From contig JAQXQS010000115.1 of NCBI GenBank assembly GCA_029101305.1, positions 1-47,893 on the forward strand: a stretch of DNA of 47,893 nt, read 5' to 3'. The stretch comes from Clostridia bacterium. Its GTDB lineage: Bacteria > Bacillota > Clostridia > Lachnospirales > Lachnospiraceae. Numbering within the stretch: position 1 is the stretch's first letter; the number at the start of each line of letters is the position of its first letter. Below, piece after piece: positions 17,383 through 25,435 of the stretch. The translations under genes were made by a program, and so were the position numbers. The notes beneath the pieces are model-generated. The model was given only the letters and a program-made list of their open reading frames with translations, was not told where the DNA came from and did not search any database.

Positions 17383-17901
17383 TTATTGATTGGTCCAGTC
17401 ATCTCTTGTAATTGCAAATACCTTTGTGATTTCATTCACGTCGTCTTTAAACTCATCAACTTGTTTACATCCATAAGAAATCGCAGTTTTATAGGATGGC
17501 ACATTTGTATGCATCATATAAGAATATATAATGTTAAATGGTGTATTGTGAAATGTCCAGTCTCTGACTGCAATCGCTGCTTCTTTGGCAAATCCCTTTC
17601 TTTGCTTATCGGCACGTATATGATATCCGATTTCAGGTTTTATCTGTCCGCCAATAAGCTGCATTGTCAATCCACAGTCTCCAATCATTTCGTTAGTCTC
17701 TTTCAAACATACAGCCCACAGCCCAAATCCAAATATCCGGTATCTTTCTATATTCCGCTCGATCCAGTTCCTTACCCTGTTTTCGTCAAAAGTATATGGA
17801 TAATGCTTCATGATATCCGAGTCCGCTAAGACCCTGTAAAGTGCATGGAAATCATTTTCCGTCATTTCTCTTAGGTATAAGCGTTCTGTTTCAATAACCA
17901 T
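17383..17901 (-). CDS. GNAT N-acetyltransferase (RimJ/RimL type)
   Basis: 172 aa. Opens with ETERLYLREMTENDFHALY, the usual RimJ/RimL start. Motif A is IRADKQRKGFAKEAAIAV (about 95-112), and NVPSYKTAISYGC is motif B. AAAGGAG precedes the ATG. Acceptor unknown. It appears intact. Confidence 0.85.
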   Translation of the reverse strand: MVIETERLYLREMTENDFHALYRVLADSDIMKHYPYTFDENRVRNWIERNIERYRIFGFGLWAVCLKETNEMIGDCGLTMQLIGGQIKPEIGYHIRADKQRKGFAKEAAIAVRDWTFHNTPFNIIYSYMMHTNVPSYKTAISYGCKQVDEFKDDVNEITKVFAITRDDWTNQ

Positions 17902-18040
17902 AATCTTTCTCCTTTAAGTGTGTCCGCATCTTTTTTTATCAGAATTTCACATATTTTATACGCTGGAATTCTCTACCAGCATGGCCTTCCTTAACATCCG
18001 GTGTTCCTTTTTCATTACATGTCCATTTATTCACAGTTCT

Positions 18041-18187
18041 TTATTTCTGCATCCCGATTCCCATAATGTTAATCTGCTTAAAGGCTCCGGTAAAAAGCGC
18101 ATATAAAAGATGCGCTCCTTCATGAACAAGATAATAGGCTGCAACCGCTGCCAGTATACTGATATATTGGCGGACTCTTTTTGACAT
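18041..18187 (-). pseudogene. HEGAH membrane metalloprotease, N-terminal fragment
   Basis: 48 codons from ATG 18187 (GGAGG upstream). One membrane helix contains HEGAH, an HExxH motif as in M50-like site-2 proteases, but the protein stops right after GIGMQK, before the other membrane helices and ligands. It starts just after the methyltransferase-like gene stop. Likely a truncated gene. Confidence 0.5.
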
Positions 18188-18189
18188 AA

Positions 18190-18807
18190 TTATTTCCTCC
18201 GGATTAGCGATTTTCGGCCGAGATATCGAAAAACCTGATTTTTGTATTTGGTATAAGCCAATCCATATGTGCTCTCAAGATACTGTTCCTCCTGCAAGAT
18301 CTGCAAATGGAGCATCAAAATCGCAAATAAAGAAAAAACAAAGGTCAACAGGTTTCCATACATGAACAGTACCCCGATGTACATAAAATCAAATCCAAGG
18401 AAGGCCGGATTACGGCTGTATTTGTAAATCCCCGTAGTGACAAGCTTTGTCTTGTCACAATCTGGAATGCCTGCCCGCCAGCTGTCCTTCATGCAAAGGA
18501 CTGAAATCAGAAATATGAGGTCACCTGTCATACCAATACAGAATCCGGTAAAACGCATATTTACAGGAAAGTAATTCCATCCAGAGACAATCGAGAATAG
18601 CTGAACCACAGGAGTACTCAGAGTCGCTATGCTCATGAACATTTCTACCATATGAATGCCTGCCTCTTTTCTTCGTCCGATCTGTCTTGTCTGGATGCCT
18701 TTTCGCTTTTGCGTCAGCATCTTTCCAAAATATGTACCGTAAAAAATTGCCAAAACCAAAAGCGCCAGCCCTGCATATGGGAAATACTCTTCTAATGGAA
18801 TTTTCAT
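18190..18807 (-). CDS. Isoprenylcysteine-methyltransferase-like membrane protein
   Basis: 205 aa with about five membrane helices. The C-terminal half has GIYKYSRNPAFLGFDFMYIG and a late ILQEEQYLESTYG, matching the ICMT/phospholipid methyltransferase fold that binds SAM. The methyl acceptor in bacteria is unknown. ATG 18807 was chosen because GGAG lies nine bases upstream. It is the full-length paralogue of the deleted gene at 13457. Confidence 0.8.
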   Translation of the reverse strand: MKIPLEEYFPYAGLALLVLAIFYGTYFGKMLTQKRKGIQTRQIGRRKEAGIHMVEMFMSIATLSTPVVQLFSIVSGWNYFPVNMRFTGFCIGMTGDLIFLISVLCMKDSWRAGIPDCDKTKLVTTGIYKYSRNPAFLGFDFMYIGVLFMYGNLLTFVFSLFAILMLHLQILQEEQYLESTYGLAYTKYKNQVFRYLGRKSLIRRK

Positions 18808-18932
18808 AATAACCATCTCCTTTTTCTTTGCTTCCAACACTAAATGCGATATGCGCAAACCCAGTACGGTCAGTTTCTTTGTAGCATTCGGGCATTTTAA
18901 TCTGAATTTTAGTTGTCTTTTCGTAAAAAAAA

Positions 18933-18970
18933 CGCAGAGTAAATCTGATAGTATCAGTTTCAGCTCTGCG
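18933..18970 (-). terminator. Terminator of KTR copy 3
   Basis: CGCAGAG pairs with CTCTGCG, with an inner CTGATA/TATCAG hairpin, and is followed by eight T on the minus strand. It overlaps the last codons of the KTR gene. Confidence 0.8.
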
Positions 18971-19151
18971 TCTTAGCGTCTGGCTTTTTCAAGCGTGTTA
19001 TATGATATTGTCTTAAATCAATTAATTCTTCTTTTTTGCATTTCGGACAAAAAAGAAGGAAATTGGAAAGGGTGGTATCTTCACGCACCCAGATTCGTGT
19101 CTTACCATGACAATTCGGACACAACAGCCATCTCCCTTGTTTTTCCATCAT
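18960..19151 (-). CDS. Cys-rich KTR protein, copy 3
   Basis: 63 aa. CPNC and CPKC zinc pairs flank GKTRIWVRED, and the family end PDAKTQS is complete. It is the only full copy of three in the window. It lies 8 bp after the ArsR-like gene stop, so it is probably in the same transcript. Confidence 0.85.
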   Translation of the reverse strand: MMEKQGRWLLCPNCHGKTRIWVREDTTLSNFLLFCPKCKKEELIDLRQYHITRLKKPDAKTQS

Positions 19152-19159
19152 ATCATCCC

Positions 19160-19660
19160 CTACTCATTTGTTGGAGCAGAGATAAGTGTTATCTGTCTTA
19201 TCTTGCTTTTTTCACTACTTTTCTTTTTCATATACTTCATTGTGATCTCATTGATTTCCGAAAGATAACGCATAAATTCATCATCGTCCAGTGTCAACGT
19301 ACAGTTTGTCAGTAATAACATATCTTTTTTCGGATCAACATGGGCACCGGAGAAATACTTTGCAAATTTCGCACAGATACTTAGCAAGGCCATCTGAACA
19401 GCTGTACCATCCTGATCTCCTGATTCAAACGCTTTTTTGTTAATCTGATAGACATTTTCGACAGTTCCCCGGATCCTGTTTTCTTCCACAACTATAATAA
19501 GAGAATGATCCGCCAGAACCTTCACGTGACGATATAAACTGGCACTTGGAATATCCTGCAGTTCCTTTTTAATCTCTTTTACCGTTCCTTTCTCATGAAT
19601 CAGAAGATACTGAAAGATTCTTTGTCTGACAGGATTCATTACAACCTCCACCATTTCCAT
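19160..19660 (-). CDS. ArsR-like winged-helix regulator
   Basis: 166 aa. An N-terminal winged helix (about 5-75: NPVRQRIFQYLL, ASLYRHVKVL) is followed by a helical domain without obvious metal-binding cysteines. AAGGAG lies before ATG 19660. Upstream a 10-bp palindrome TCATATATGA (19703-19712) and a 26-bp tandem repeat (19726-19777) are plausible control sites. The same promoter segment recurs as a scar at 31468-31524. Confidence 0.8.
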   Translation of the reverse strand: MEMVEVVMNPVRQRIFQYLLIHEKGTVKEIKKELQDIPSASLYRHVKVLADHSLIIVVEENRIRGTVENVYQINKKAFESGDQDGTAVQMALLSICAKFAKYFSGAHVDPKKDMLLLTNCTLTLDDDEFMRYLSEINEITMKYMKKKSSEKSKIRQITLISAPTNE

Positions 19661-19725
19661 ATGGAGCACTCTCCTTTGCATGTTCTTAAATACTATTATA
19701 TTCTCATATATGATAATGTCAAGGG

Positions 19726-19777
19726 CTGATTATACACATATCAATTTTGTACTGATTATGCACATATCAATTTTGTT
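19726..19777. repeat. 26-bp tandem direct repeat upstream of ArsR-like gene
   Basis: Two adjacent copies of CTGATTATRCACATATCAATT plus a short TTTTG tail, differing at one or two positions. They lie 66-118 bp upstream of the ArsR-like start and just after the end of the GNAT gene at 19797. They could be regulator half sites or a simple duplication. Confidence 0.6.
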
Positions 19778-19796
19778 TCATCCACAAACCAGATTT

Positions 19797-20348
19797 TTAA
19801 AGTTCAAAGTCTTTTTGTAACATCCAGTGCTCTTTCGTCATTACATTTGTATGTCCAATACGAACCTCATTCATTAATGGCACCGGTACATTTTCACATG
19901 TATGATGATATAAAAATCCAACCTTTTCCTGCACTCTTTTGGATTTTTGGTTACCATCATAATATCCGCACCAGATTGTCGTCATCTCAAGGTCTTCAAA
20001 TCCGTGCCGTAGCATTTCTCTTACTGCTTCAGGCATATACCCCTTTCCCCAGAAAGGTTTTCCAAGCCAATACCCTAGTTCACATTCATCATCACGCTCT
20101 GTCATATCTGTATGTCCGTTTAATCGCAATTCTATGGAACCAATTGCTTTATCTGTTCCCTTCTCACAGATAGCATAGCACTCGGCACCATTTAATACAT
20201 TCCGAATAATTTCCAGGCTTTCCTCTTTTGATTTATGTGGCTGCCATCCTGCCGCTGGACCAACCTCTGGCTCCTTCGCATATTCAAATAAATTGTCAGC
20301 GTCTTTTTCTGTCCATTTTCTTAATATCAGTCTCTTGGTTTTTAACAT
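19797..20348 (-). CDS. GNAT N-acetyltransferase (RimL type)
   Basis: 183 aa. LKTKRLILRKWTEKDADNLF is a classic RimJ/RimL start; motif A is WLGKPFWGKGYMPEAVREML (about 93-112), and KSKRVQEKVGF is motif B. GAAAGGA lies upstream of the ATG. Both ends of this gene (19806-19834 and 20296-20319) recur joined together in a short scar at 38803-38861. Confidence 0.88.
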   Translation of the reverse strand: MLKTKRLILRKWTEKDADNLFEYAKEPEVGPAAGWQPHKSKEESLEIIRNVLNGAECYAICEKGTDKAIGSIELRLNGHTDMTERDDECELGYWLGKPFWGKGYMPEAVREMLRHGFEDLEMTTIWCGYYDGNQKSKRVQEKVGFLYHHTCENVPVPLMNEVRIGHTNVMTKEHWMLQKDFEL

Positions 20349-20468
20349 AATGATCCTTTCCCTATAACAAATATATATTGTTCAATTATCCATTTTTCTC
20401 ACGCTTGCTATATTTTTCGCACTAAGAACAGTATAACACATTTATAATCATGAAACAGGTCAAAAATG

Positions 20469-20490
20469 TAGGAAAATGTGTCCATTTTTC
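20469..20490. repeat. Looser copy of the intergenic motif, copy 3
   Basis: TAGGAAAATGTGTCCATTTTTC resembles the core of the 1198 and 5811 repeats (GGAxxxTGTGTCxxTTTT), about 120 bp upstream of the GNAT start at 20348. No other signal was recognised in the 305-bp gap apart from the terminator at 20511. Confidence 0.35.
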
Positions 20491-20510
20491 TTTTTTCGGC
20501 AGTAACTGAT

Positions 20511-20547
20511 AAAAGGTGCATGAAGCATTCGCCTCATACACCCTTTA
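20511..20547 (-). terminator. Terminator after AAA/PD-(D/E)XK gene
   Basis: AAAGGTG-CATGA pairs with TCATA-CACCCTTT around GCATTCGC. It is nearly the same hairpin as at 22455-22491, so the gene between them is framed by twin terminators. Confidence 0.8.
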
Positions 20548-20653
20548 ATAGTTGTGGAGTATTTTATAAGTATCCATTCGGATTCAACTTGGAATACGAA
20601 TCATTCTATATTTGTTCACTATTTTAATAAAGCCTCCCATTTTATGATGGCTG

Positions 20654-22369
20654 TCAGCGACAATCTTCTGCCAGCATCACCTTACATTCTTTTTTATAGC
20701 ACGCAATACCGTATTTCAGAATATTTCGCATGCCATCATCCCGCAGTTTTGCCTCGTATTTCTTCTTTTCAATCTGTTCTAGTGCTTCCTTGCAGCTGGC
20801 ATCCAGATTACCATTTTCGGCATATTTCACCTCGATCACGATACCAGTCCGATTTTCAAAGATCTCTGCCAGGATGTCACTGTAACCAATTCCGGACTCT
20901 GTATTGGAACTGATCCGCCATTCCTCCCGGTGGGATAACAGGCCCAGAAGAATCCCATGGTAAAAGTTTTCTTTTTTTCCATGAGGGGCAGCGGTGTCGC
21001 GGATGCTGATGGTATTCCAGAGATATTCATTGAAAAGGTCTTCGATGAGGGTCGCATTTCCAGAGGGGAACGCATTACAGAAATGGTTCAGCTTAGGGGT
21101 ATCCTTTTTTACAGTGTCCTGAAACCATTCCCGGATCTGGCGGATAAACAGATTACGGATCTCTTTATTCGGGATTACAAGGCGAAGCTGTTCTCCTTCT
21201 GCCCTGCCCCTTGAAGTAAGATAACCGGTGGTAAACAGAACACTCCACAGATTCTCAATGGTGCTGTCCAGTTCGCTGTAGGTCAGTTCCTGGTGTACTT
21301 CCTTTCGGATCTCTTCTCCTGCAATCAGGCGTTCGATATCGTTTCTGGTTTTTCCGTCTGCCTTGTCGATGAAGCGGCGGACCATGTTGTTTCCGCTGGT
21401 ATTCAGCCAGTAGTTTTCCGGGAGGGCTTCTGGATCTGCGCAAAGCTTGTCACAGTACAGGATTACGTCCCAGGGAGAATACACCTCTGTTTTTCCAAAA
21501 CGGTAACCGTCATACCATTCTTTCATAGAACAATAATGTTCTGAAAGACCATAATATTTAAGCATCGTTTTCACATCTTCATCTGTAAATCCGAAATACT
21601 CGTCAAAACGGACATCTGTAATGGACATTACTTTAAAATTGTTCAGTCCGGTAAAGATGCTTTCTTTTGCAATCCGCAGACATCCGGTCAGAACGGCGAA
21701 ATAAAGACTTGCGTTTGTTTTCAGCGCACTTCCAAACATGTTGCGGATCAGGGTGACCATTTCCTCATAATATCCATTCTGGAAAGCCTTATCCAGCGGA
21801 ACATCATATTCATCGATCAGAAGGATCACCTGCTGTCCGTAATGAGCGGCAAGGAGCCCGGAAAGGGTCTGAAGGCTGTTGGTTAAAATATCCTCTGACA
21901 TAATGAACATACTTTCCCCAGGTGCTCCAACCTGGATCAACTGTTCATATGTTTTCTTCTGGGTTTCAGTTAATCGGCTGCTTTCGGAGAGAAAGGAAAA
22001 CTCCATGGCAGTTTTTCCGATCAGGGAGGTCAGTGCGTTGCGTGCGGCCTGGAAGGTTGATCCGTCTACACTTTTCAGACTGATGGAAATAACAGGAAAT
22101 TTCCCCATGTATTTTTCGCAGAGCTCTGTTTCCCTGGAGATTGCAAGACCATCGAATAAAGTCTTGTCGCATCCGATCTGGAAGAAAGCCTTTAACATGC
22201 TTATATTCAGGCTTTTTCCAAAACGCCTGGGGCGGGTGAAGAGGTTTACTTCACCCCAATTATGCAGAAGATCTGCAATCAGCTGGGTTTTATCCACATA
22301 ATAAAAACCTTCTCTTCGCAATTTTGTAAAGTCGTCCATTCCAACTGATAGTTTTTTCTTATTTTTCAT
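20654..22369 (-). CDS. AAA-ATPase-like / PD-(D/E)XK nuclease superfamily protein
   Basis: 571 aa. The N-terminal AAA-ATPase-like domain (PF09820) has FTRPRRFGKSLNISML as Walker A (about 44-59) and ILLIDEYDVPL as Walker B. The C-terminal PDDEXK_9-type domain has YSDILAEIFENRTGIVIEVK with Asp, Glu and Lys of the nuclease core. This family is abundant in gut anaerobes; its role is unknown, though mobile-element or defence links have been proposed. ATG 22369 follows GAGAGG. It appears intact and stands alone between matching terminators. Confidence 0.9.
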   Translation of the reverse strand: MKNKKKLSVGMDDFTKLRREGFYYVDKTQLIADLLHNWGEVNLFTRPRRFGKSLNISMLKAFFQIGCDKTLFDGLAISRETELCEKYMGKFPVISISLKSVDGSTFQAARNALTSLIGKTAMEFSFLSESSRLTETQKKTYEQLIQVGAPGESMFIMSEDILTNSLQTLSGLLAAHYGQQVILLIDEYDVPLDKAFQNGYYEEMVTLIRNMFGSALKTNASLYFAVLTGCLRIAKESIFTGLNNFKVMSITDVRFDEYFGFTDEDVKTMLKYYGLSEHYCSMKEWYDGYRFGKTEVYSPWDVILYCDKLCADPEALPENYWLNTSGNNMVRRFIDKADGKTRNDIERLIAGEEIRKEVHQELTYSELDSTIENLWSVLFTTGYLTSRGRAEGEQLRLVIPNKEIRNLFIRQIREWFQDTVKKDTPKLNHFCNAFPSGNATLIEDLFNEYLWNTISIRDTAAPHGKKENFYHGILLGLLSHREEWRISSNTESGIGYSDILAEIFENRTGIVIEVKYAENGNLDASCKEALEQIEKKKYEAKLRDDGMRNILKYGIACYKKECKVMLAEDCR

Positions 22370-22454
22370 TTCACACATCCTCTCACCTGGAAGATACATC
22401 TGTTTTCCAATTATGAAATGATTTTAACATTATTATTTGTAAATAACAAGTAAC

Positions 22455-22491
22455 AAAAGGTGTATGAAGCCTTCGCCTCATACACCTTTTT
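22455..22491 (-). terminator. Terminator upstream of AAA/PD-(D/E)XK gene
   Basis: AAAAGGTGTATGA pairs perfectly with TCATACACCTTTT around AGCCTTCGCC. It ends the fragment gene at 22541. Confidence 0.85.
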
Positions 22492-22540
22492 AATACGGTT
22501 GTATAATATGATTTGTTACAATGTTTTATCCTGGATTTTT

Positions 22541-23026
22541 TTATCCACAATAATACAGGAAGGATCTCAGTCTCTCCCATCCGGATTCATCGAAATCCCC
22601 GTCCAGTGACAGGTCGTACACTGGTACTTTGCAGTTGTCATGAAGGCCACGCATGTTTAATACCATGGAGGTATTTTCGTATCTTGGTGCCATAGTGATC
22701 ATAGCATTGCACCTGGAGGCAAGGAGAAGTGTTTTGGCATAACGGTATCTTCCGTTGGCACCAGAGAAATCTGCCAGGTACTGATCTGCTGTTTCGAAAA
22801 GCTGTTTTGGGTCTTTTGCAAAACTGCTGCGGTCTTTTAATGCCGCTCCGATTTCCTGCATTTTCTTTTTCCAGGATGCCAGCAGGTCTTTCGCTTTTGT
22901 GTTGTCTCCACAGTCGTTCCACAAGAACCACATCATCTCAGAAAGGGGTGCCCTGTGGAAGGCTTCTGCCGGGGCACTGTACAGGATATCCCCTGCGATC
23001 AGGGCACGCATCAGAAGAATATGATT
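22541..23026 (-). pseudogene. C-terminal fragment, 2-hydroxyacyl-CoA dehydratase-like
   Basis: About 161 open codons begin right after a stop and lack a credible start. The pattern LASWKKKMQEIGAAL, then SRCNAMITMAPRYENTSM and a closing DESGWERLRSFLYY, resembles the C-terminal part of 2-hydroxyglutaryl-CoA dehydratase-related proteins. This is a weak, memory-based match. An internal ATG at 23011 could start a 156-aa product, but no ribosome binding site is evident. It lies 13 bp after glycerol dehydrogenase. Confidence 0.4.
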
Positions 23027-23039
23027 TCAGTAGGGATGA

Positions 23040-24137
23040 TCATTCTCCCAGATAATATTTTCCGTATGCATCTGCCGCTTTGATGGCTGCGAAAACAGTT
23101 TCCAGGGTAACGGTAAATGGCATATTATGAAGGGTATCGTCTGGGGAGCAGGCTGCTTTGGCAACTTCCATGAGCTGATCATCTGTAACATCCTGGGCAC
23201 CAAGCTGTTTTAAAGTAACAGGAAGTCCAACTTCAATACACCATAAAATGATGTCTTCCAGTTCTTCCTGGGAAACATTCTCAAGCACAAGCTGAGTAAG
23301 AGTTCCGAAAGCGACTTTTTCTCCATGATACATTTTATGGCATTCTTCCAGAACAGTAAAACCGTTATGGATAGCATGTGCGCCTGCAAGGCCAGCACTT
23401 TCAAAACCGATTCCGGATAACAGGGTGTTTGCTTCAATAATTTTTTCCACGGCAGGTGTGCAGGCACCGGCTTCCAGGGCAATTTTGGCCTTTACACCCT
23501 CTTCCATTAAGGTATCAAAACACAGCTTTGCAAGGGCCATGGCTGCTTCTGTGGTTTTGCCCCCTGCGCAGGAGGTTGCGCCGCTTCGCTGGCAGGCTCT
23601 TGCTTCAAAGTAGGTTGCAAGGGCATCTCCCATACCGGCTACAGTCAGACGCACCGGAGATTTCGTAATAATGTCGGTGTCCATGAGTACCAGATTTGGA
23701 TTGGCTGGTAGAAACAGGTATTTTTCAAAAACGCCTTCTTCTGTATATATAACGGATAAAGCGCTGCATGGAGCATCTGTGGAAGCGATGGTCGGGCAAA
23801 CGAACACAGGCGTTTTGGCATAATAGCCAACTGCTTTTGCTGTATCAAATATTTTACCACCACCGATGCCGATAGTAAGATCGCAATTGTTGTCGTTTAC
23901 GATTTTAACCAGACGGTCGATCTCACTGTTACAGCATTCTCCGTTAAAGTAATCAAAAATGAGGTCACAGTCACTTTGGGCAAAGCTGTCTTCAATCATT
24001 TTGCCGATTCGGTTATAACCACCCTTACTGATCAGAACAAGTGCTTTCTTTCCGCATTTAGCAGCATATGTTCCAATGTTTTTCATTTCACCTGAGCCCT
24101 GTATATATTTAGATGGGCTGATTAACACTTTTGCCAT
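23040..24137 (-). CDS. gldA: Glycerol dehydrogenase
   Basis: 365 aa. Group III iron/zinc-dependent alcohol dehydrogenase. It oxidises glycerol to dihydroxyacetone with NAD. The NAD-binding loop GIGGGKIFDTAK and the substrate loop PTIASTDAPCSALSVIYT are present. The metal ligands appear as Asp in GMGDALATYFEA and His in AHAIHNGFT and MYHGEKVAFG. ATG 24137 follows AAGGAG and gives the usual family length; the longer frame upstream is out of family. Confidence 0.92.
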   Translation of the reverse strand: MAKVLISPSKYIQGSGEMKNIGTYAAKCGKKALVLISKGGYNRIGKMIEDSFAQSDCDLIFDYFNGECCNSEIDRLVKIVNDNNCDLTIGIGGGKIFDTAKAVGYYAKTPVFVCPTIASTDAPCSALSVIYTEEGVFEKYLFLPANPNLVLMDTDIITKSPVRLTVAGMGDALATYFEARACQRSGATSCAGGKTTEAAMALAKLCFDTLMEEGVKAKIALEAGACTPAVEKIIEANTLLSGIGFESAGLAGAHAIHNGFTVLEECHKMYHGEKVAFGTLTQLVLENVSQEELEDIILWCIEVGLPVTLKQLGAQDVTDDQLMEVAKAACSPDDTLHNMPFTVTLETVFAAIKAADAYGKYYLGE

Positions 24138-24329
24138 TTCTATTTGCTCCTTTTCTTGTATTTTGAAGCCAACCTCCGCATCTGGCTTTGCGTATGGATC
24201 TTTTGCTATGGGATCCAGTTTCATTATAATTAGAGATATCTTGCTTTGCAAGATGGAATCTGTATAACTTTTCTTTTTTCATAAGGAATTCAATTGCAAA
24301 AATACGTCTGTATTTCAGTCTCATTCTTC

Positions 24330-24562
24330 CAGTAATTTTTTTCACTCCCCTAATCTTAAATCTGGCTTCTGCATTTCCTTCCGGATACAGTTTCACCATT
24401 TGAAGCTGGTCTATGGAAACAGCTGCAAGGAAAGAAATGTAATGTGTTCTAGTCATTTCATGCTCGCTCTACACATAATACTCATCTTCTATTTTCTCAA
24501 CAAATATTTTATGGGCTTCATCAGATCCTTCTGCCTCTTCAGGCTGAAGTTGCACTCCATCT
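24330..24562 (-). pseudogene. Desulfoferrodoxin-like (SORL) remnant fused to XRE-membrane scrap
   Basis: In one frame, read from 24628 downwards, a VANATTMCILSPVLL piece of an XRE-membrane protein continues into QPEEAEGSDEAHKIFVEK and a TAG at 24469-24471. It then gives EMTRTHYISFLAAVSIDQ and MVKLYPEGNAEARFKI, which resemble the C-terminal half of desulfoferrodoxin/superoxide-reductase-like domains (HYIxF, KLYPExxAEARF). The end is out of frame. It fills part of the 548-bp gap upstream of gldA. Confidence 0.5.
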
Positions 24563-24698
24563 GCCATAGTTCCCAGAATCATTAAAAGAACTGGGCTTAA
24601 GATACACATAGTTGTGGCATTGGCAACTCAACTTCCTTAAAAGCGCCTACTTCCTCCATCATTTTTCTTTATAAAGAAAAGCTTTTTATCTAGACATA
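24563..24698 (-). repeat. Mosaic scar of three gene pieces
   Basis: 24563-24628 repeats 651-716 (inside the XRE-membrane gene) with about four mismatches. 24632-24647 repeats 7415-7430 (end of the small membrane gene) exactly. 24651-24698 repeats 7608 onward (the leader of that small gene). The 177 bp between 7431 and 7607 are missing. Confidence 0.75.
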
Positions 24699-25435
24699 TC
24701 TTTTATATAAAAATCCCTTCTGTACTGCGAAGGTGTACACCCTTCTGCTTTCTTAAATGCTTTTGTAAATACCCGGTAATCCCCATATCCGCATTGTGCC
24801 GATACTTCTCCAACAGACAGGGAGGTAGAGATCAACAGCTTCTTGGCCTTCTCCATACGGATATTGGTAAGATATGCCAGAAAGTTTACCCCGATTTCGT
24901 TTTTAAAAAGCTGGCTGATATACTGAGGGCTGAGATGGAATTCAGCTGCAAGTATATTCAGACTGATTTCTTCCTCCAGATGCTCCTGCAAAAATTTTAG
25001 GATTCCGGTAATCGTTCTGTCGTTCTGCTCTTCCGGGCTTTCGGCTTTCTTTTTTTCATATAATGCAATCTTCAGCCGGTCAATACAGGATCCAAATTCC
25101 TCATAGTTTACAGGTTTCAGGATATAATCGGTAATCTGCAGACGCAAAGCCTCCCGACAGTAAGAAAAATCATCATATCCTGACACAATAATAAATGCCA
25201 TTTCCGGAAATCGAATCCGGCTGGTCTGAATCACTTTCAGTCCGTTCAGAATCGGAATGTTGATATCCATAATCACGATGTCCGGCTGCAGCTCTTCAAT
25301 TTTTGCTAATGCCTCCATTCCATCAGCTGCTCCCCCTACCACCTCACAGTCGTGGGCTTCCCAGTCAAACAGCTGCTTAAAACCTTCTCTTATCATAATC
25401 TCGTCATCTACAAGAACTACCCGCATTTTTTTCAT
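24686..25435 (-). CDS. YesN-like response regulator with AraC DNA-binding domain
   Basis: 249 aa. Receiver domain (1-120) with the acidic pocket VVLVDDE, phospho-acceptor Asp57 in IVIMDINIP and the conserved Lys in YILKPVNY. A double helix-turn-helix of AraC type follows (about 145-245: GVNFLAYLTNIRMEKAKKLL, GYGDYRVFTKAFKKAEG). The ATG overlaps the kinase stop by 4 bp, so it is the partner of the next gene. Likely targets are the two ABC export operons upstream. Confidence 0.92.
   Translation of the reverse strand: MKKMRVVLVDDEIMIREGFKQLFDWEAHDCEVVGGAADGMEALAKIEELQPDIVIMDINIPILNGLKVIQTSRIRFPEMAFIIVSGYDDFSYCREALRLQITDYILKPVNYEEFGSCIDRLKIALYEKKKAESPEEQNDRTITGILKFLQEHLEEEISLNILAAEFHLSPQYISQLFKNEIGVNFLAYLTNIRMEKAKKLLISTSLSVGEVSAQCGYGDYRVFTKAFKKAEGCTPSQYRRDFYIKDMSR

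Noticed and set aside
19726-19777. CRISPR-like array
   Set aside because: Only two adjacent units with no spacer between them and no cas genes in the window.
8200-20400. Calling the cargo-rich region a defined conjugative element
   Set aside because: KTR and small cargo genes fit such an origin, but no integrase, relaxase, attachment site or boundary repeat was found.
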